64,000 nt of DNA from Oscarella lobularis (lineage: Eukaryota; Porifera; Homoscleromorpha; Homosclerophorida; Oscarellidae): contig NC_089183.1 of NCBI RefSeq assembly GCF_947507565.1, forward strand, positions 1,798,001-1,862,000, written 5' to 3'. The position numbers and the translations under genes are program-made. The notes below the pieces were generated by a model. It was not told the DNA's origin, searched no databases, and worked only from the letters and a program-made list of their open reading frames with translations. Each line of letters starts with the position of its first letter. Position 1 is the stretch's first letter. Shown here piece after piece: positions 1 through 11,425 of the stretch.

Positions 1-1
1 A

Positions 2-1240
2 ATGTTCAGAAAGTCGGACGTCGCAATAATGGATGTCCTCATGAAGAACGAGGCAAAGAGTGGCGATATGCTAGACATTATGTCTGCGTTGACCTATCTT
101 CCTTCAAACTTCGGCGACGTCGTTGCATCAGGAGGTGAACAACTGACTTGTCAGCGCCAACGTGCTTCCCGACGTAATGGACGGAGACACACCTAGGCAG
201 AGGCTAGAGTATCTCGAGCCTCAAATTGAAGACTGGCATTGTTTGGTAACATTTCTGAAAGTAAGGCATGATATGGCAGTAAGTGATTGCGTGTAGACTC
301 TTTTATAGGTTGCATGGAAGCATCTTTACAGCAAATCTTCAAGTGATCGCGGAACTCTAAGCTTTTTCAAAAGCCTTCTGAACCGTCAATCTGTGAAGGC
401 CGAGCCGCAGAAATCATTTGATGCCTGTCTTGAATTTTTCACTACGGTTGTCAAAGGTACATACTCGCAGCAGCATGCGAGGAGCTAAAAGTACCTTCAT
501 TGTCCTCTCCACGACTTCTTCCATCTAACTTCAAAAAGAGTACTAAAGACGAACAACTTAGATTTATAGAAGGCATAGCAGAGCCTGTGTTCAGCAAAAG
601 CCTCATAGTTGATTGATGCTTTTCTGGAGATGCTCTCGCAATCGATGACAGTGTCTTCAATTGCGGACGTATTATGGGACATTTCGGTGCACTGGGGCTA
701 GAAATGGCTGATGCTTGGTCGGCTGGAGATGGAGAACGTGTTTTCGTTGCTGGAGGCTTTCTTCCACATTTTCAAGCTGCCAATCATACTTTACAAGCTC
801 GAAATTTTCAATTTGAAGTAACGTCCGTTTGCTCTCCTCATCTGGCGCACCATATAATGTGGGACAAATTTGTAAATAGCAGAGGCGGTTCATGAAAAAA
901 TTCCCTGCGACTTGTACAACGAGCATGCAAACAAGTCTCTGAAGCACATAATTGACAGTATGGGTCAAATGTTACTGAAAAATCTCTGAAGAAAGCCGCC
1001 AGATGCACTACCAAATTAATGCTATTTCAAAATCCTTTGATTCGAACACAAATGTACCAACATCAACAACTGCTCACTCTTCAGTATCTGACATTGTTGA
1101 CGTCGCTAAAGTGGTTGAGGTTATGCTGAAGAAGAGAATTCTACACGTCGTGTCCTCCAGGACATATTCAATATTTAGACGCGTGAAGTCAAATCCGCTT
1201 TGGAACTCGAACAGAAAAAGTTCAGACTCCGCACCCTGCT
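2..1240 (+). pseudogene. DUF6589-family element protein, C-terminal half, frameshifted
   Basis: Piecewise translation gives the DUF6589 landmarks in order: GGEQLTCQRQRASR near 133-172, then (other frame) an EDWHCLVTFLKV block near 220-260. A 48-bp GT..AG intron (261-308) follows, then a WKHLYSKSSSDRGTLSFF block, a block with EGDGDR-like AGDGERVF and HHIMWDKFVNSRGG (674-892), a PCDLYNEHANKSLK block, and a terminal block with SSVSDIVDVAKVV and NPLW (1003-1205). At least three frame changes not explained by introns make this a relic. The N-terminal half would lie left of the window. It meets the opposite-strand N-RAG relic tail-to-tail near 1205-1225. Assignment rests on remembered family motifs; the function of DUF6589 is not established to my knowledge. 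Confidence 0.72.
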
Positions 1241-4200
1241 CCCCGTGAAAAGACAGTCCAACCATCCAACGACGAATCCAAGGAAGAAATGCATCTTTGG
1301 GGTCACCGAGGCTTCCGGAAAGCACTCTCGATAATAACTCAGGAAGCGTTGGATCGCGATTTCTATAAACAAAATATCTCAATTTACCCTGAAGTGACCA
1401 TGCAATTACGTTACCTAGCTCGTCAATCTCGTTCACTGTCATTTTTCTCGATAGACTGTATAAATCGTGGCAAGCACGAAAAAGACGAAAGACTTTTTTG
1501 AATTTCAGAGAGACAGAGCGAGCTTCTCTTTCCAATTCATCGTTTTCTACTTGCATTTGAATTGATTCGCAAATTTTAATAAGATTCTCTTCCTATTACG
1601 AAAAATGGCCTCTTTCGTTGTAGGAGGATGTAAACACACGTACCCTTAGAGCTTTGTGGACATGGTTACCAACAAACGTCCCACCAAAGTAGGCTTGCCT
1701 GGAAATTCCACACTGACACAACGCTATATCGATCGCTTTCAACTGCCTGCTGCAATCTTTAACAGTGGAGAACTGATTACAGTTTTCTCGCTATTTAATA
1801 AGAGAAATACTTTAGCCTCTAGGTAATTTACCAAGCTTGATGTTACTTACAATAGCTTTTGCTTTGCTTTGAAGCACAGCCGCTTCTGCTTTCATTTCAT
1901 CAACGCGAATCGAGTTCTCTTCCGAAGATGACAGACAAAACAATGTGAGATGTTGTATAAATAACGACGCTTTTTCCTCGAGCCGCCTTGCCTTTTCTTG
2001 CAGTTGCAAAATCTCTTTCGTTTCATGCTCCTGGCTTTTTCTGTCCAAACAGCGACACGAATTTTCGAAAAGAGTAAATAACCGACAGAATATGCCAAGG
2101 CTGACGTGCAAGGCAGGAATAGCAACCTATTAGATCTTATTCATTACCGGACATTATACATTAATTACCGGCGTTTTTACGTGATCAATGTCTATTTCAA
2201 ACAGGAAAGGAGCTATGACGTTATTGAAAAATTTGGCTTTCTTCAAATCAGAACCGGAGGCTGAAAAACTATCGATGTCTTCCCGCAGCGTCGCAAGATA
2301 CCGCTTTGACCTCTTCTCTCCAATGGAACTTGAATATCGTCTTTAGTGGCGTTGAACCACAGGCACGGACGACGTCCTACATTGCATGTTTACCAGAAGC
2401 TCCAGATATCCCGTACACTCTTGAGAGAAACTCGTAGTCTCCGAAGATAAAAAATTCGAACCTCTTTTCACTACGTGTTTGATTTAATTAATTAACATAA
2501 GACCAGTGCTTCCACTTAAAATTAGTGCTTACCGCCATTGGTTCGAAGTTATTTCTTCAATTTCTTCTCGGTATCGACCAAGAGCGACGTTTAAATTTGT
2601 AACAGAATCGGCTGCCTCAAAGCAGCAGATCGGAAACGTGTTTCGTACGGAGTTGACATGAAGGACGTTTCCCACTTGAAATGAAAACTTGAAATATCCG
2701 CCTCCATGATCGCCTCCAACCTTTACCCAGATTTTATCTTCTGGGATGCAACCATCATGCCAAATCAACTTATCTTTGCTAAACAAAATTATGGCATAAT
2801 AGTCATGATTAGTGTTAAAGTGGTATATTACTTTTCCAAGTGATCCAAAACTGTCGAAATTCGTTCCCACAGATCAAGGCGAACGCACGGAGCAGGCTTC
2901 AGCACCGTCCCAGATCCAGCCTTGAAACTGAAAAGTGCCATCTCAGCAGTGATGTCGCCGGAAACCCAATCTTTCATGATTTCTCTATCCTGCCGCTCAC
3001 CAGGAATCCGAACGCCCCAACTCTTGATCCATCTGTAACAGTATCAATCATGAAAAACGCTTTTGACTTTTGCAGCGTAACCTTCTTAGTATCCGCAGTT
3101 TATTCCACGGCAATGCTAGCTCAGCCTTAAGGGCCAGGCCAGTTCCTGGAGCAAGGACGTTGTTCGGAAGCACCGAAAGGCCAGCATCTCTTAGCAAAAG
3201 GCGGCGGTCTTCTTTCGGCAGGCGAGCCACTTCATGCCTCATTTGCGCGCGACAGCTTAAGTCTCCGGCGTCTCTTCCGCTAACGACAGCACGAAGTCTT
3301 TCTAAAACAGCTGTTTTCTGGCGAACGATTCTGTCGGACGCGAGATGAGACGGAACGCGTGGCATTGCGGTTCGCACAAATTGCATTTTCTAAAAACATG
3401 ACATAGTGTACAAAAAAAGCAGAACACTAAATTGCTTTTCCGCGTTTTCCAGGCAGGATTACTTCCACGTCGTTTGCTTCCGTGGATGACGACGTGATCA
3501 TTCTTTGCACTATATTGGCCGTTGTTCGTTTCTCGACCGTCGTAGGCGTTTCTACGGTCCTTCGCAATACGTCTGCAAGCGTAGCTGCACGCGGAGTGCT
3601 TTGCGGAAGAGTGGGAGGGGAAAGTGGACCTGAAGTTTGGTTACGATTTAAGTCATGGTCCTCCTCCTCCTCCTGGCACAAATGGCTCTCAAATTCTTCA
3701 AGAGAGAAAATCTTCACTGCCATGAGGACAACGCATCTATTAAATTTAAGATTGAATCATTAGAGCAGCATATCAAAATCTCTATATACGCACCTTCAAT
3801 GATCGCAAGCTCGTTTCTACCAGTCCGTGAACTCTTCTAAATAGCCCGTCTTCGATCGGAGAGTTTCTCTCCAGCAATAGTTGCTCGCAGTTTCTTGTTG
3901 GACACATCCAATTGGTTCTCGGTAATATATCGCGATAGTTCTTTGTCAAGCAATTGAGGCAGGCGAGATGCTGGCACTCTGAGGTGACAGGTCTGTCCAC
4001 AACGTCTTTGCACTCAGGGCAAAGAAGGGGCGCCAAAGAATCCGGGTGATTGTAATCGACAACGAGATCCGGATAGAGAACTTGCGGTCCTTTAAAGGAG
4101 GGCGGAGCCATAGAGTGGAGAAAGCGTTCTATAGCTTCCACGCTGTTTTTCTTAGGTCAGCCCGAAACCTTTGCCCGCTTAGCCGAAGGACGTCCACCCT

Positions 4201-4574
4201 TTGCATTTTTGCAGCGCGTTTCGCATGCAATACACAAACCGCCGCTGTCATGATCTTCCCAAGAACAGCTTCTGGATCGGTCGATACAGTCGTCCGGTGC
4301 TTTGGGCTGTCTTCCGACGCTTCGCGATCATCCAGCATTGTTCGCATACGCTGGGAGGGTGTAGCTCCGCTTGATCTGTCGCGACATCAACATCGAAAGC
4401 GCCTTGAATAGCTTCTGCGTGATCGTGGCACGAATACTGACGTCTGGACCGTCTGGAAAGCAGTTTTGCGCAAATTCGGCAAAGGGAAAGCAGAGATTGG
4501 CGATGCTCATTTATTTGAATCGCAGACTTCCGCGTAAAACGCACGCTAGGCTTAGCACCCGTACATAATGACAA
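1215..4574 (-). pseudogene. N-RAG-type mobile-element gene (RAG1 N-terminal-like zinc domains plus element C-terminus)
   Basis: Read from 4574 downward. A zinc block has C-R-I-C (about 4481-4470) followed by FDVDVA and HPPSVCEQCW. A second block in another frame (about 4290-4160) has W-x2-H...C-x2-C. A RING block (4141-3782) has C-x2-C-x11-C-x-H-x2-C-x2-C-x15-C-x4-C. This order and spacing match the N-terminal non-core part of vertebrate RAG1. An acidic linker (3723-3427) follows, then an LPWNKLRILRR block. A 50-bp intron leads to the WIKSWGVRI exon, a 55-bp intron, then KIWVKVGGDHGGG and FEAADSVTNLNVAL (2790-2529). Later come FIFGDYEFLSRVYGISGASG (about 2450-2390), a coiled coil (2111-1812), RQAYFGGTFVGNHVHKAL (about 1700) and a tail with GEQGAES (about 1240-1220). 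Several frame breaks and stops make it a relic. The RAG1 DDE core was not seen. Family identity is from memory (N-RAG elements described in Aplysia and cnidarians). Confidence 0.72.
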
Positions 4575-4851
4575 AATCCCTGTCTGGCGTCACGAAAAAG
4601 TGTGCAGGTTTGGTCTTAATTATGTGTGAAAGAGAATTAAATTTGGCACCATTTTGCCTTTTACCCAAATTCTGGAAAACTGGCAAATTGCTTCAGTAGC
4701 ATGGCGACTTCAAGCACCCAAAACGTACTGTTTTCTCACAAACCTATGCCAAATCTTTCTAAAAGTGCTTTTAACAACCCAATAAGAGTCTTTTAAAATT
4801 ATTTGGAAGATAGGAACTGGAATAAAGAAAAGAAATAGCGTCGACGAACGT

Positions 4852-5290
4852 GTGCTATCAAGCATTATACGGGAGTTATCCAGCATGTCACGCAGTAGAG
4901 TAACTGCCGCAGTGGAACAGACGTGCCATCAGATGTACGTACTAAATCAGAAGCTCGCCAGCGGAATATTATGCGTCACTGAGCATGACGACTTTTCGAT
5001 TGTTTGTCTTCGAAGAGCCAGCAGTGTTGGGAACTGCTATGAGAGCCATGCAATTAATGGTTCATTCAGGAATACCCGATACTGTGTCTAACAGGTAAGA
5101 GTAATAGTTCTTTTCAACATTCGTTTTAGATTATTTCGATTGTCAGCTTACCGTCAGTTTGTCTGGTGGTCTCACAAAAAATTAGGCAGAGGTAACGGAG
5201 TTTTACCACCGTGCGTTGTGCTCAAAATTCGTGAGCATTTTCCTGAGCCGGACGGAAATTATGTTGGGTATGCTGAACCACCACACATTG
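4852..5290 (+). pseudogene. P2X7-intracellular-domain-like fragment
   Basis: Two coding blocks are separated by a 35-bp GT..AG intron (5095-5129). The first carries CVTEHDDFSIVCL (about 4973-5011), a one-base frame change, then PAVLGTAMRAMQLMVHSG. The second reads LFRLSAYRQFVWW then PPCVVLKIREHFPEPDGNY. The order C-x-TEH, VCL, YRxFxWW, LGRG, (P/S)CVVxxIRxxFP is that of the zinc-binding intracellular domain known from the P2X7 receptor tail, which is also found as a multicopy stand-alone module in invertebrates. No channel domain is visible. The frame change and lack of a start or flanking exons suggest a fragment. It sits just upstream of the N-RAG relic on the opposite strand. Confidence 0.55.
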
Positions 5291-5371
5291 ACGATACTCA
5301 CCGACAAGCCGACGACGAAAGGGGTTTTCAATGGCCTATTTAGGCATCAGGAATTTCAGCACATGCAGTAC

Positions 5372-5879
5372 TGTCAAGTCACTATATTAGATCGGGACTA
5401 TTCTAGAACAGCAACGCCCAATGATGTAAGGTGCTTGCGCAGTAGCAAACTAGGTTAAGATAGATACCCGCCCCTGACAACGGCCCCGTAACTCAATTAG
5501 CGATTTTCAGCAAAGGTTTACGACGTTTTACACCAGCAGCATACAGTGATGAAATTTATTCTGTATTGATTGGGACGCCTTGTCATACCCAGAGGGTGAA
5601 AATGGCGCCAAAACTTTCTGTTCTAATATAGTCCTGTTCTATAATAGTGCCTTCTAAGATGGCACTATTTTAGAATAGGGTCTATTTTAGAACAACTTCT
5701 TTTCAGTACAGAAGCAGATGAAGAACTCATGCCAGTCACCGCCTGGTAACTACCGTGCATGGCCTGCATGCTTGCATGCATGAGAGTCGGTTCTAATATA
5801 GTCCTGTTCTATTATAGTGCCTTCTAAGATGGCACTATTTTAGAACAGGGTCTATTTTAGAACACAATGAACAAACGAA
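5372..5879 (+). repeat. Left terminal inverted repeat of the 2.38-kb element
   Basis: The sequence is mirrored at 7246-7751. The outermost 20 bp match perfectly between the two arms. Confidence 0.9.
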
Positions 5880-5969
5880 TTGGCCATCTCGGTCAATACC
5901 ATTACGTATCTGTCGAGGACTTGAAAAGCCAATTAAACCGATGTATGCTGCCAAGACGACGACCAAGAG

Positions 5970-7070
5970 TTGTTTAAGACGGCAACATGGGGAGAATCAA
6001 CGAAAGAAGGACTAAAACTAGCCAACTCTTGCCCACTTGATGGACCAATTACCTTCTTCGTTTTTCTTCTCAATGGGATCGCCGCAGTATCAGAGTTGCT
6101 CAACAATCTAGCTAAAATGGACTCAACGATTGCTCTGCTTGTTCATGTTGTTTCTCTGTGCAACAAAAATGAATGGGGAGATGCAAAACTAACCTGGCTA
6201 AAGGAGACTGGCCAATTTGATGGCCTCGATCGTGGAACGTTTGTCAATTGTCTTGGCGCAGAGTCTGATCGTTTCTTCGAAATCTTCGCGTTATCTTCCT
6301 CTGCACCGATTAAAGGGGTAGAAACGTGGAGGTGTGCAAATGAAGACTGCCCCCGTCCGGTCGCTTCAATGAGAAGACGAACAATTACTGTGGGGTATGC
6401 AACCACACCTAATTAAACGACGCTGTGTAGATATGATTTACATCTTTGCAGGGGTCCACCTAATGTGAGAAGCATAGCCGGTCGGTTTGTGGAGTTCTTC
6501 AAACGGTCCCGTACCAGTACTTGCTTTGCATGTGGAAAAAGTGACACAATTCACAATGACATTACCCGTGAAGTCTAGTCGTGGAACCCATTTGTGGTTG
6601 TGGATCTTTTCGGGTGCAAACGTATTTTGCACGCGTAATATTTAGCCTAATCTTAAATGTTGTTACCTTTGTACTTGCAGTGTTGGATTCCACATTTCCT
6701 TCAATGAAATTGACAAAGTTGTAATACTTCCACCTGGGCACCCAGCTGGAAAAAGGTAATATACAATACAAAATGAGTTGTAATTCACAATTTATGTACT
6801 GGAAGAGTCCAACTATCACTCCGCTATAAAAAGAAGTGACGGGGCTGTGCAGTGACCCCTACCATGTCACCTGGGCAATTTAAGTCGACTTGGAGTATGT
6901 CAAAGACAATTTCAAAAGACTATATCGTGAGTTTGACCAGCTCATTGACAATCGGCCGGGTTCCTATTGGAAAACCACGCCTGGGAGAACGGAGAGAAAA
7001 ATGTAGTCCAAGGCAGAATGAACGGCTAAAGGTAGAACTAAAAGAAGTTTTGTTGACGTTGAGCTAAGTT
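5970..7070 (+). CDS. Element-borne gene of unknown function, degenerate, several exons
   Basis: The first exon (5970-6416) has NSCPLDGPITFFVFLLNG, then CNKNEWGDAKLTWLKETG and a C-x5-C-type CANEDCP. An intron leads to a block with a CFACGKSDTIH knuckle (about 6452-6580). A second intron (about 6613-6680) precedes VGFHISFNEIDKVVILPPG. A later block has DPYHVTWAI, a stop in place of the next residue, and a VDLEYVKDNFKRLYREFDQ segment (about 6858-6990). The pattern of a conserved N-S-C-P-L-D turn, a mid zinc knuckle and a late conserved His resembles cysteine-protease-like modules carried by some invertebrate transposons, but I cannot name it. It is the only coding content of the 5372-7751 element. 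At least one in-frame stop suggests decay. Confidence 0.45.
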
Positions 7071-7245
7071 GCGTCGTTCGACGCGGTTAGCATAAGGTAG
7101 TTAGTTACCGGTATTTAGTAAGCGCGAACGTTACTTTGACGATTTCACGTCTACTTCAACATGCTTACATTTACTTACAACAAATCGCTGACGTTGAGAG
7201 AAAATTACATAATCTCGTTATTCATGAAATCAATACATTCGTATA

Positions 7246-7751
7246 ATCGTTTGTTCATTGTGTCCTAAAATAGACCCTGTTCTAAAATAGTGCCATCTTA
7301 GAAGGCACTATAATAGAACAGGACTATATTAGAACCGACTCTCATGCATGCAAGCATGCAGGCCATGCACGGTAGTTACCAGGCGGTGACTGGCATGAGT
7401 TCTTCATCTGCTTCTGCACTGAAAAGAGGTTGTTCTAAAATAGACCCTGTTCTGAAATAGTGCCATCTTAGAAGGCACTATTATAGAACAGGACTATATT
7501 AGAACAGAAAGTTTTGGCGCCATTTTCACCCTCTGGGTATGACAAGGCGTCCCCAATCAATACGCAATAAATTTCATCACTGTATGCTGGTGTAAAACGT
7601 CGTAAACCTTTGCTGAAAATCGCTAATTGAGTTACGGGGCCGTTGTCAGGGGCGGGTATCTATCTTAACCTAGTTTGCTACTGCGCAAGCACCTTACATC
7701 ATTGGGCGTTGCTGTTCTAGAATAGTCCCGATCTAATATAGTGACTTGACA
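7246..7751 (-). repeat. Right terminal inverted repeat of the 2.38-kb element
   Basis: This is the reverse complement of 5372-5879, and it ends at the second copy of the AGTAC target duplication. Confidence 0.9.
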
Positions 7752-7920
7752 AGTACCATAACTGTAATACTAAAAATGTCATAATAATTCGTTTGGTGTA
7801 AATCGGCTTTGATGTTGCCTGACGGCTTCTTACTATGAAGCTTTCGGCATTTGTGCGAGATTCATCGGCACCACAGAAGGAATCAGACGGGCTCTTTTTC
7901 TGTGCAGAGACAATGCGGTG

Positions 7921-10058
7921 TTATTTTTCTCGTCTTTTCACCACGTCGTCGACCAATTCATGTATGAAATCAGTTGACTTGTTAGAGTGCATTTCTTTAA
8001 TGGTCCATTCCTTCTTTCGTTTGCTCCACCCCTGCTTGTACCGTTTTGATCCGTCTCGATTTGTTTGCGTCAGTTCTTGCTCGATTGTACTGTTGTGATC
8101 GAGCACTGCCAGCCGTAGCCTCGCTAACACCCCTTGTAGCTGAAATGAATCCTTTTGGGAGCATATTTCAAGACAACATTGTGGAAGACTTGTAAAGCGC
8201 GAGTGTGAACAAATTTTGTCAAGTGAGTCATATGAGACAAAATTTTTTTGCCAAAGACAACTTTTTTAGAATTTCTCATGGCTCGTGTCAGGCTCCAACC
8301 ACGCCTTTCTTTTGTGTTCTTCAGCAGATTCGGAAGATGACTGCACTATAGAAAGTGTTCAGCATCTGCCCAAGAATGCTTATCAACGACGTGGTGAAGA
8401 ATAGATCTCCATTTTTCTTGCAAAATCTTGGCATGCACTCGCACGGTGCCGAGCACCATCTGAGGTGGTTGCTAAATGTAGGGATCCAACGTCGAAGCTC
8501 GCGGTTTTTGACAGACATTTAATGACACTTTTAACAAAATGCTACACGTCAAACTGAAGATCAATTTCTGGGTGACTCTTTCTCATATACGACGCCACTC
8601 CAATGTGTCTGTCGGAACCCATCTTCTTCATTACTTGAATTTTTCCGGTTAAGAGGCGGTTCAAAGCTCTTACTAGCCCCTCTGTTTCAAGATTTTGCGA
8701 GTACTTGACCGTTTCGTTTTCACCAAGCTTGTTTTCTTCACAGACATCTCGCTAACTTGGACCAACTCAGCAGCAAGAATCAGTCCTGATGCCGGTTTCA
8801 TTAATGTATATGACCCGTATTTGGCAGAATGTCCAGGACTGTCACATCGACAGTCTTTTACGAGAGTCAGCTCCTCATCCGAAAAATGAAGCTCGAGATA
8901 GTCTCCTTGATTCTCCCATGCAGTGTTTACAGCGGGGAAAAGGTATTCGTCTTGGACAGAGTAGAATTCGCTTTTCGATTAAAATGACAGGTGCAAGGCA
9001 TCGGCGACTCGGGAAAAAGTTTCGTAAGTGGATCCAGAAAATAATATTGCAGCGGGTAGAAGTAAGTTACCTGCTCCCATACCGTTTATATTTGGCTGGC
9101 TGGGAAGACTATTGATACACGTGCCCTTCCAAGCAATGTAATGACACAAACAGCTGGCTTCCTCTGGCACGAAGGTCGGACATTGCTTGCTACAGATCGG
9201 CAATGCGGACTCCGCCAAAATAGCTCTTTCAAACTGCTTTCAAAGACAATAAACTTAGGTTTGCTTGAAACAGAAAAATTGCCGCCATCTACGGACGACG
9301 TTGAATCAAGTGAGTCATTTGTCGAGAGATCTGCTGAAAATCTAAACGTCGAATCGGCAAGACCATCGGTGTGATCAATATTGATGCTGTCATTTTCTTC
9401 ATTACCAAAATCTGTAGCCTCTGTTGGGCTGTCTTTTTTACCGGGATTGGAGATGAGCATGGCGCTGGTGCAAAACACAATACCACTTGTGGAGTATCTG
9501 GAGCAAAATCTCAAGAATCCCATTGTGTACCAACACTAACTAGCATTGGTTTAGGTTTTGCTTCTCTCAAAATGTCAATTGAGGACGATTGAATATTTGA
9601 GGAAGGCATATCATCAAAACGTACAACTTCAGCGCCAAAAGCATCGTCACTTGAAAAGAGATTAGACCTGTTGACGTTTTTAGCGTTGCTTGACAAACTA
9701 AGGTTGGCAACTTCGTCACCAGCTGCAAAACTTTATAATAATAATGGTAAAAGTGCCCCTCATAATAATTCTTACTTGCACCTGTCTTTATGCTTAGGGA
9801 GTGCTGACAATTTCAACCTTCTTCTTGAGCCTAATGGAACTCTCGACAGCTCGATTCGAATTCTTGGGATCTGTACATAGTCGTCAGAGGAAAAGTCGTC
9901 TGAGCAGACTCGACTATGAAGGGTGACATCGCCTTCTTGCAATTTCAGACGTCTAAGCCACCCTCAACAACGTAAAGGACTTCTGAGGAAATGGCGAAAA
10001 CTAAAACAAGCCCTCGATGTTCTTCGATTAGAACACGCTTTACATGATATCTGAAAAG
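7921..10058 (-). pseudogene. THAP-domain transposase-like element protein, decayed
   Basis: Reading down from 10058, a THAP-like zinc domain is visible: C-x2-C near the start, FSFRHF, WLRRLKL, then HSRVCSDDFSSDDY and the closing RRRLKLSALP (about 10030-9790). A Ser/Asp-rich linker follows (9696-9290), then KPKFIVFESSLKELF (about 9260), a GNLLLPAAILFSGSTY block (about 9065), EFYSVQDEYLFPAVN (about 8970), CRCDSPGHSAKYGSYTLM (about 8850), FDV-stop-HF (about 8530, Trp expected), SNHLRWCSAPC and a terminal LAVLDHNSTIEQELTQ block (8130-7921). These are in the order of a large multicopy family from marine invertebrates. In-frame stops (near 8990 and 8530) and frame shifts show it is dead. It ends about 170 bp from the 5372-7751 element. 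Confidence 0.65.
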
Positions 10059-10059
10059 A

Positions 10060-11425
10060 GTAGGAAAAGTACCTAATGGGTATTTAAAGCCATAACACAT
10101 AAATTACCGTAAGTCCCACGCCAGGGAGGAGTTGGAGTGTGAAGAGTACGGGACAGACTTTGCCACCGCTGACGTAATAAAGACCCGTAGGCTACCAACA
10201 CATAAAACGGTTTCTCTGCCACAGGGAAACTCAGACAGGACGTCTACCGTCATTTACAGTTGCGGCGAGAAGTAAGCTTATGTCCTACAGTGCACCCACG
10301 CATAAACTTCCTTATTTAAAGTGCGCTAGCGAACGCGTTGAACGTCGCGCTTCATCGGGAATGACATCATTAGAATCGTCTGTCCCGTAAGATTCCAATG
10401 ATGTAAGGCACGTAGGCGTTCGACGCATTACGCAGATAGAGATCACGTGTTGCTCTATGATTGGCTCGTAGCGTACGCGACCGTTAGGTTCCCTTGGTGA
10501 CGCCCTAGAGTGCCAGAACTACTTCGAGCGCTTTTTTACCTATCACAGGGCACATTCCGTTAGCAATAGATTAGAGAAGAATGGGAAAGTACCACAGTAA
10601 ATAGTTTAGCGCCTTTTACTGCATTTTTGGTGTGGAAGCTGCGCGCGTTAGCCACGCCCATAACAACGAAGTCGCAAACCATAACTTCGAAACTAAGCGA
10701 AAGATCGAAAATCGCTTCGACCAAAGTTTTTACCTTCCCTTTTAATGTAATTTCGGGAGGGCGCCCAATCGCGAACTGCAGCGTAGGCTCTAGGAAACGC
10801 CCTTAGCAACGATACTTCAGAGCGTAATTTTAGGGAAACGAAAAACCAAACCGAAAATCGCTTAGACAAATATTTAGAGAAGTGTAGGCCGTTTCGTTTT
10901 GAAGAAAGAAGTGGGGTACCTACTACGGGATTGACGCCAGAAAACGAAGAAAGTACTTTTGCGCTATCACGAAGGATTACTCAATCAGCACGCATGCGAT
11001 TGACTAATCCTTCGACCAAATCTAAGAGAAGAATATTACTATAGTTTCGCGTCGGCAAAAAGGTAGTAAATCTTCTCATTTCGAATTACGCGGCGAAATC
11101 CGGGGAATGGTTACGTGGGAACCTTATGCTTAGGTGCACTCTAGGGTGACTTGCATTTACGCTGGAGTTCCCCTTTAAATATCAGATCAAGGCAATGCAT
11201 CATTATACCAATATTAATCTCTTTTTTACAGGCACCCTAACGTAACGTCAGAACGTCTCAGTGGTAGACACAGAGTCTCTGTGATCACAGGAGTATTCGT
11301 AATCACAGGGTATCAGCAAATGTATCGGGCACGCTGGTTCGTCATATCTGCGATTACAGCGCATCTGTAATTAATTAAAGGGTAGGTACGTATCTGTAAT
11401 AGATAAATATGCGCACTACACTGCG
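10060..11425. other. No gene recognised
   Basis: All six frames are closed. The stretch contains many CGCTT/GCGCTAG words and a partial inverted match between CCTAGAGTGCC (about 10503) and GCACTCTAGGGTGAC (about 11136). It may be an old non-autonomous element, but no terminal repeats or target duplication could be confirmed. Confidence 0.3.

Larger units (their letters stand above)
5372..7751. mobile_element. 2.38-kb DNA element with ~505-bp terminal inverted repeats
   Basis: The left arm (5372-5879) is repeated in reverse complement at 7246-7751, with only scattered differences. The ends read TGTCAAGTCACTATATTAG and its complement. A perfect 5-bp direct repeat AGTAC flanks the element (5367-5371 and 7752-7756), a likely target duplication. 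Each arm holds two copies of an imperfectly palindromic ~75-bp block rich in CTAATATAG/CTATTTTAG (5621-5695, 5789-5864 and their mirror copies). Between the arms is a multi-exon coding region (5970-7070). I do not recognise the superfamily; the long arms and 5-bp duplication do not point me to a named family. Confidence 0.85.

Noticed and set aside
1215..4574. A functional RAG1 gene
   Set aside because: Only the N-terminal zinc modules resemble RAG1. The catalytic core motifs and the heptamer/nonamer signals were not seen, and the frames are broken.
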